Position numbers and translations under genes: made by a program. Under the pieces are notes generated by a model. That model was not told the origin of the DNA and ran no database searches. It saw only the letters and a list, made by a program, of their open reading frames with translations. DNA of 9,213 nucleotides from Candidatus Thiosymbion ectosymbiont of Robbea hypermnestra (GTDB lineage: Bacteria > Pseudomonadota > Gammaproteobacteria > Chromatiales > Chromatiaceae), in contig JAIZWN010000552.1 in NCBI GenBank assembly GCA_020443945.1, forward strand, positions 1-9,213, given 5' to 3'. Positions 6,236 to 9,213 of the stretch are shown here, piece by piece; the first letter of the stretch is position 1, and each line of letters begins with the position of its first letter.

Positions 6236-6255
6236 CCCTGTGCCTGGAAACAGGG
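6236..6255 (+). terminator. Weak hairpin after the carbamoyltransferase operon
   Basis: CCCTGT (6236-6241) pairs with ACAGGG (6250-6255) across an 8-base loop, and a short TTT follows. It lies 37 bases after the DUF5989 stop. The stem is short and the T-run poor, so termination is uncertain; the stronger hairpin at 6353-6385 may do the work. Confidence 0.25.
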
Positions 6256-6352
6256 TTTCGTAGCCCCGGCACACCATTTCGCCTGAATACGCGAACCTCC
6301 GCGGCCTCATCCGAGCCGGATGGTTGCAGCGGATCGAATAAATCACCAAGTC

Positions 6353-6385
6353 TCCCCTGAGCACGAAGCATTCGTGTTCAGGGGA
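6353..6385. terminator. Strong hairpin between convergent operons
   Basis: TCCCCTGAGCACGA (6353-6366) pairs with TCGTGTTCAGGGGA (6372-6385) over 14 base pairs with one G-T pair and a 5-base loop. It lies about 60 bases past the rpsO stop. On the plus strand it is followed by GGGTGTTTCCGGTTTTT, a reasonable T-rich tail. On the minus strand the tail (GACTTGGTGATTTATT) is less ideal. It probably ends transcription from both sides. Confidence 0.65.
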
Positions 6386-6446
6386 GGGTGTTTCCGGTTT
6401 TTGCGCGCAGGTGTACGGGGAGCCCGTTTCACCTTGTTTGGTGTCC

Positions 6447-6716
6447 TCAGCGGCGCAGGCCGAGACGGGAGATGAGGGTGCGGTAGCGATCCTGGCTCTT
6501 GTTCTTGAGGTAGTCGAGCAGCTTGCGTCGGGCATTGACCATACGCACCAGGCCCCGCCGGGAGTGGTGGTCGTGCTTGTGCTCGGCGAAATGTCCGGTC
6601 AGCTGTTTGATGCGGGCGGTCAGCAAGGCGATCTGCACCTCGGGGGAGCCGGTGTCGCCCTCCGTGCGTTTGTATTCGTCGATGACCTGTTGTTTCTCTG
6701 CTGCGCTCATTGTCAT
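6447..6716 (-). CDS. rpsO: Small ribosomal subunit protein uS15
   Basis: An 89-residue S15, the exact family length. It binds the central domain of 16S rRNA early in 30S assembly and contacts 23S rRNA in a subunit bridge. Diagnostic blocks are GDTGSPEVQIALLTARI, the HKHDHHSRRGLVRMV stretch, ARRKLLDYLK and the C-terminal ISRLGLRR. The ATG at 6714-6716 is preferred over the Met two codons later because a GAGGAG Shine-Dalgarno sits at proper distance. Normally truB is immediately upstream and pnp downstream; here an ATP-grasp gene intervenes upstream and no pnp follows. Upstream hairpins could take part in S15 autoregulation. Confidence 0.97.
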   Translation of the reverse strand: MTMSAAEKQQVIDEYKRTEGDTGSPEVQIALLTARIKQLTGHFAEHKHDHHSRRGLVRMVNARRKLLDYLKNKSQDRYRTLISRLGLRR

Positions 6717-6724
6717 GGAAGCGT

Positions 6725-6730
6725 CTCCTC
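6725..6730 (-). promoter_or_regulatory. Ribosome binding site of rpsO
   Basis: On the minus strand GAGGAG lies 8 bases before the ATG at 6716. This fixes that start over the ATG at 6710. Confidence 0.7.
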
Positions 6731-6756
6731 GTGTCGGAAACCTCGTGTAAGCCCCC

Positions 6757-6797
6757 GAGGTGATCGCAAGCGATCGCCTCGCATCGCGGCTGCGATG
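6757..6797 (-). promoter_or_regulatory. Tandem hairpins in the rpsO leader
   Basis: Two adjacent foldbacks precede rpsO. In the first, CATCGC (6782-6787) pairs with GCGATG (6792-6797). In the second, GAGGTGATCGC (6757-6767) faces GCGATCGCCTC (6770-6780), 11 pairs with a two-base loop. The second fold has a G-T pair on the plus strand and a C-A mismatch on the minus strand. Known rpsO genes are controlled by S15 binding to structured leaders, so these may be the operator. They could also be a terminator after the ATP-grasp gene or repeat DNA. Confidence 0.35.
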
Positions 6798-6996
6798 TCG
6801 ACCACCCCGACAATGAGCTCAGGGGGCCGGGCCGGTGAAAATCGGATATTGAATAAAGGCACAAAACTCGAAGAATGGCTGGTTGGGGTGGGCTTGCGAA
6901 CCCCAGTCTACGGGCCGGTCTGTAGTATGGGAACGATTATTTCTTTCCTGAAGGAATGGGGCGCCCGGCACGGCACGGACTGGTCAGGTATGTGCG
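6798..6996. other. Spacer between ATP-grasp gene and rpsO, no gene seen
   Basis: About 200 bases with no supported gene on either strand. It is of mixed composition, GC-rich near rpsO and more AT-rich near the ATP-grasp stop. On the minus strand TTGTGC and CAATAT (about 6850-6870) could form a weak rpsO promoter, which would be needed if the inserted gene uncouples rpsO from truB. I found no tRNA or other RNA gene. Confidence 0.35.
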
Positions 6997-7830
6997 TCAT
7001 TGTTGAATTAAATCTTTCAGCATGGATTTGTACATATCGCAAACTACGCGATTTCCATTATGCTTAATGAAATGGTAAAAACCCGGAGCAGTGTTCGCCT
7101 CAATCAAACAGTATGAGCCCTCGTAATCAAGTGCAACATCTAATCCGCAAAAAGGGATATTAAGTTTATCAAATAATGGCGCGCAAAACTTTCTTAACTC
7201 ATCGTTTACCTCTGAATCAGTTACTAATTTTGCTTTAGAGCCTTCCCAATGGAGAGGGCTAATATTACCTGCACATTCTGCATTATCTATGATTTTTTCG
7301 TAACCGAATATCAGTTTTCCATTGAGATAAACAACTCTATACTCGGTTTTTATGTGAATAAATTCCTGAACAATGCATGCGTAATCAAAATCAGCGCTAT
7401 TAATGTTATATATATCTATAATCCCTTTTTCTAATTCCCGCCTATTAGATGCCTTAAAAACATTTATACCAGAAAACCCCCTATTTTTCTTAACCATCAT
7501 CGGATAATTTAGTTCTTTTTCAGCCTGACTAATGATCTCATGAATGGTTGGTTGCTGCACATACTCCAGATATTTTTCGTCACAATAAGGATTTAGGAAT
7601 GAGAGCGTGTTCGGCATTCGTATTTTAGTTGAAAAGTACGAATAAAAATAACCTTTATCCTGGCATAGTCGGACTATGGACTGAGGATTCAGAGGGGTCG
7701 TCCAATTAACAAATGGATGCCTTTTCCCACCGATTACTACGGATAAAAGATTTTTACTCTCATGATTCAACTCGTACTCGTATCCAAGTTCTTCACAGGC
7801 CTGGGCTATCGATTCAATATTCTCGTTCAT
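6997..7830 (-). CDS. ATP-grasp domain protein (RimK-like ligase), AT-rich insertion
   Basis: A 277-residue ATP-grasp protein. These enzymes activate a carboxylate with ATP and join it to an amine or thiol, as in RimK, D-Ala-D-Ala ligase or cyanophycin synthetase. Visible parts are a pre-ATP-grasp region (1-95), the nucleotide loop VKKNRGFSGINVFK (113-126), IVQEFIHIKTEYRVVYLNGK (153-172), and the metal-binding C-terminus with D231 (GLDVALDYEG) and E244-x-N246 (CLIEANTAPGF). The active site appears complete; substrate and family name are not recognised. Base composition is far from its neighbours: the 60 bases from 7381 hold 17 G/C, against 38 in 60 within truB. The start follows the truB stop by 34 bases, with a weak GGG before the ATG, so it is likely co-transcribed with truB. 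Horizontal acquisition is inferred. Confidence 0.82.
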   Translation of the reverse strand: MNENIESIAQACEELGYEYELNHESKNLLSVVIGGKRHPFVNWTTPLNPQSIVRLCQDKGYFYSYFSTKIRMPNTLSFLNPYCDEKYLEYVQQPTIHEIISQAEKELNYPMMVKKNRGFSGINVFKASNRRELEKGIIDIYNINSADFDYACIVQEFIHIKTEYRVVYLNGKLIFGYEKIIDNAECAGNISPLHWEGSKAKLVTDSEVNDELRKFCAPLFDKLNIPFCGLDVALDYEGSYCLIEANTAPGFYHFIKHNGNRVVCDMYKSMLKDLIQQ

Positions 7831-7864
7831 TGATATTGCCCTATCTTACAGGCGATTAGCAGCC

Positions 7865-8794
7865 TCATAGCAGGCGCTTCGGCTGTACCTTGCCGTCATC
7901 CAGGATGCAGCCGACGCCGATGAACCGCCGCGATGGATCCTGGAGCCGGACCAGCCCTTGCGTCGGTGCTTGGGGCACCACCACCGCCTGCCCTTGACGC
8001 AGGTAGAAGGCGGCGTCTTCCGAGAGCGCGACCGCCGGCCAGTGCCCGAGGGCGCTCTCCAATGGCAGGAGGAGGGTGTCCAGGGCCTCCGGGCCCTCCG
8101 CCCCGGCGCGTTGCTCGACCGCGTCCAGGGTGACGAAACGGGTCTCGGATTCCATCTCGGACTCCACATAGGGCCCGACCCCGGTGCGGCGCAGGCCCGT
8201 CACATGACCGCCGCACCCCAGGGCTTCCCCCAGGTCCGCCGCCAGGGTACGGATATAGGTCCCTTTGGAGCAATGCACGTCCATCTCGAATTCCGGCGGC
8301 TCGAAGCCGCGCAGCTCGAGCTGAAGGATATCGACCTGCCGTGGGGTGCGTTCCACCTCGATACCCCGGCGCGCCAGCTTGTAGAGCCGCTCCCCCTGGT
8401 GTTTGACCGCGGAATACATGGGCGGCATCTGCTCGATGGAACCCAGGAAGCGGGCGAGCGTTGCCCGCAGGTCCTGCTCGGTCACGCCCTCGACGGGCGC
8501 CTCGGCGAGGATCTCGCCCTCGGTATCCGCCGTGGTCGTGGTGACCCCGAGCTTTACCTTGACCCGATAGCGTTTATCCGCATCCAGCAGAAAGGCGGAA
8601 AACTTGGTGGCGCCCCCCAGACAGATCGGGAGCAACCCGGTCGCCAGGGGATCCAGGCTTCCGGTATGGCCCGCCTTGGCGGCCTTGAAGAACCGCTTGA
8701 CCCGCTGTAGGGCCTCGTTGGAGGTCAGGCCCCGCGGCTTGTCGAGCAGCAGAATGCCGCTGACATTACGCCCCTGTTTGCGCCTGTGTCCCAT
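7865..8794 (-). CDS. truB: tRNA pseudouridine(55) synthase TruB
   Basis: A 309-residue synthase that converts U55 in the T-arm of tRNAs to pseudouridine. The catalytic Asp48 is in AGHTGSLDPLATGLLPICLG. Other signatures are GILLLDKPRGLTSNEALQRVKR, DKRYRVKVKLGVTTTTADTEG, MPPMYSAVKHQGERLYKLAR and CSKGTYIRTLAADLGEALGCG. A C-terminal TruB_C/PUA-like segment ends in GCILDDGKVQPKRLL. Length and domain order match E. coli TruB (314). I chose ATG 8794 because MGHRRKQGRNVSG aligns with the family N-terminus. The frame is open 118 codons further upstream, but that part is a low-complexity Arg/Pro/Gly reading antisense to, or out of frame with, the nuclease gene. The upstream gene is not rbfA. Confidence 0.96.
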   Translation of the reverse strand: MGHRRKQGRNVSGILLLDKPRGLTSNEALQRVKRFFKAAKAGHTGSLDPLATGLLPICLGGATKFSAFLLDADKRYRVKVKLGVTTTTADTEGEILAEAPVEGVTEQDLRATLARFLGSIEQMPPMYSAVKHQGERLYKLARRGIEVERTPRQVDILQLELRGFEPPEFEMDVHCSKGTYIRTLAADLGEALGCGGHVTGLRRTGVGPYVESEMESETRFVTLDAVEQRAGAEGPEALDTLLLPLESALGHWPAVALSEDAAFYLRQGQAVVVPQAPTQGLVRLQDPSRRFIGVGCILDDGKVQPKRLL

Positions 8795-8892
8795 GATCGA
8801 TTGGTTGCCCTGAATTGGTTTTTGCCGCAAATGAACGCAAGCGATCGCGATATGCGGATACACCGGTTCGCGGCGGTTGTCGGGGGGTGAAC

Positions 8893-9213
8893 CTATGAGT
8901 CCTTGTCGCCGGCGGTCGATGTGGCCCCCGCCTGACGCAGGACGTGCAGCCAGGCGATACCGTCGGGGCAGGAGAGAAGAGCGTCGCCCAGGTCCGCCAG
9001 CTGCACCGGGTCGGCAATTCTTGTCAGGAGTGGTTCGGCCTGTGTAGCGACCGCGGGACCGAAGCGGTGGTGGGCCTGGCGTGCGAGCAGGTGGCGTGTC
9101 GCTTGGTAGCCTTGTTCCAGCCCCTGCTGCAACCCTTCGCGTTTCCATTGGTCGGTCCAGCTCTCGACGCGATTGGATAACATGTCATGTACCTCGTGTA
9201 AGTCGGCCAGTGA
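8893..9213 (-). CDS. Rpn-family nuclease/putative transposase, C-terminal part
   Basis: The frame is open to the window edge, so the 5' part, including the PD-(D/E)xK nuclease core, lies outside. The visible 106 codons read SLADLHEVHDMLSNRVESW, then TDQWKREGLQQGLEQGYQAT, the Gln/Glu/Gly-rich linker typical of Rpn (recombination-promoting nuclease, PDDEXK_2) proteins. A helical tail with LLARQAHHRFGPAVA and LADLGDALLSCPDGIAWL resembles DUF4351-like C-termini. An internal ATG at 9183 exists, but the upstream codons are family-like, so it is not the start. It ends 98 bases before truB. The assignment is from the tail only. Confidence 0.7.
   Translation of the reverse strand, partial: SLADLHEVHDMLSNRVESWTDQWKREGLQQGLEQGYQATRHLLARQAHHRFGPAVATQAEPLLTRIADPVQLADLGDALLSCPDGIAWLHVLRQAGATSTAGDKDS

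Noticed and set aside
6155..6535. Minus-strand open frames after rpsO
   Set aside because: They overlap rpsO out of frame and the DUF5989 gene antisense. No domain is seen, although the stretch 6200-6300 may be an intergenic repeat.
6870..6930. tRNA-like GGCTTGCGAACCCC stretch
   Set aside because: No cloverleaf can be built around it and no acceptor stem pairs.
6411..7067. 218-codon plus-strand frame spanning rpsO and the spacer
   Set aside because: It overlaps rpsO antisense, has no motif, and runs across a composition boundary.
7958..8710. 250-codon open frame on the plus strand opposite truB
   Set aside because: It mirrors GC-rich truB codons and has no family resemblance; truB is unambiguous.
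8795..9148. N-terminal extension of TruB by 118 codons
   Set aside because: The sequence is low-complexity Arg/Pro/Gly overlapping the nuclease gene in another frame. Family alignment starts at the ATG at 8794.
1..9213. CRISPR array or tandem direct repeats
   Set aside because: No regularly spaced repeats were seen; the repeats present are inverted or dispersed.

Overview
The window looks like chromosomal DNA of a GC-rich gammaproteobacterium. The support is a ubiquinone-type ubiG, a truB-rpsO ribosomal block and the style of the dispersed repeats. A Chromatiales-like sulfur or phototrophic lineage is possible, but that is a guess. Housekeeping genes are interleaved with accessory and mobile DNA: a HEPN/MNT toxin-antitoxin pair, a CTAG-targeting MITE, a decayed IS3-family element, a carbamoyltransferase cassette and an AT-rich ATP-grasp gene.

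Layout. Positions 1-76 are the end of a repeat element whose last 19 bases recur as both ends of the MITE downstream. An OsmC-like gene (minus, 73-534) follows. Diverging from it are a HEPN toxin and MNT nucleotidyltransferase antitoxin (plus, 765-1512, overlapping by 8 bases). The toxin carries the Rx4HxY motif and the antitoxin the GSx10DxD motif. ubiG (1572-2282) comes next. Positions 2283-3580 hold no intact gene: a palindromic repeat, a 180-bp MITE with perfect 19-bp terminal inverted repeats and a CTAG duplication, an IS3-type element broken by a frameshift and a 3' truncation, a short orphan coding remnant, and another dispersed repeat.

From 3584 a decapitated SGNH-hydrolase 3' end leads into a compact operon on the plus strand: a NodU/CmcH-type carbamoyltransferase (3793-5637), an SxtJ-type membrane protein (5643-6047) and a 50-residue DUF5989-type protein (6047-6199). 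These gene types are known to travel together. The cassette probably carbamoylates a cell-surface glycan or secondary metabolite near the membrane, but the substrate is unknown.

The right third is on the minus strand and reads, in transcription order, Rpn-family nuclease (5' part outside the window), truB, ATP-grasp ligase, rpsO. The usual gammaproteobacterial order is rbfA-truB-rpsO-pnp. Here a nuclease-like gene lies directly upstream of truB, a strikingly AT-rich ATP-grasp gene sits between truB and rpsO, and no pnp follows rpsO. The convergent junction between rpsO and the carbamoyltransferase cassette contains a strong hairpin. The strongest candidates for new biology are the ATP-grasp gene inside the translation operon and the carbamoyltransferase cassette whose hydrolase has been cut off by repeat and IS activity.
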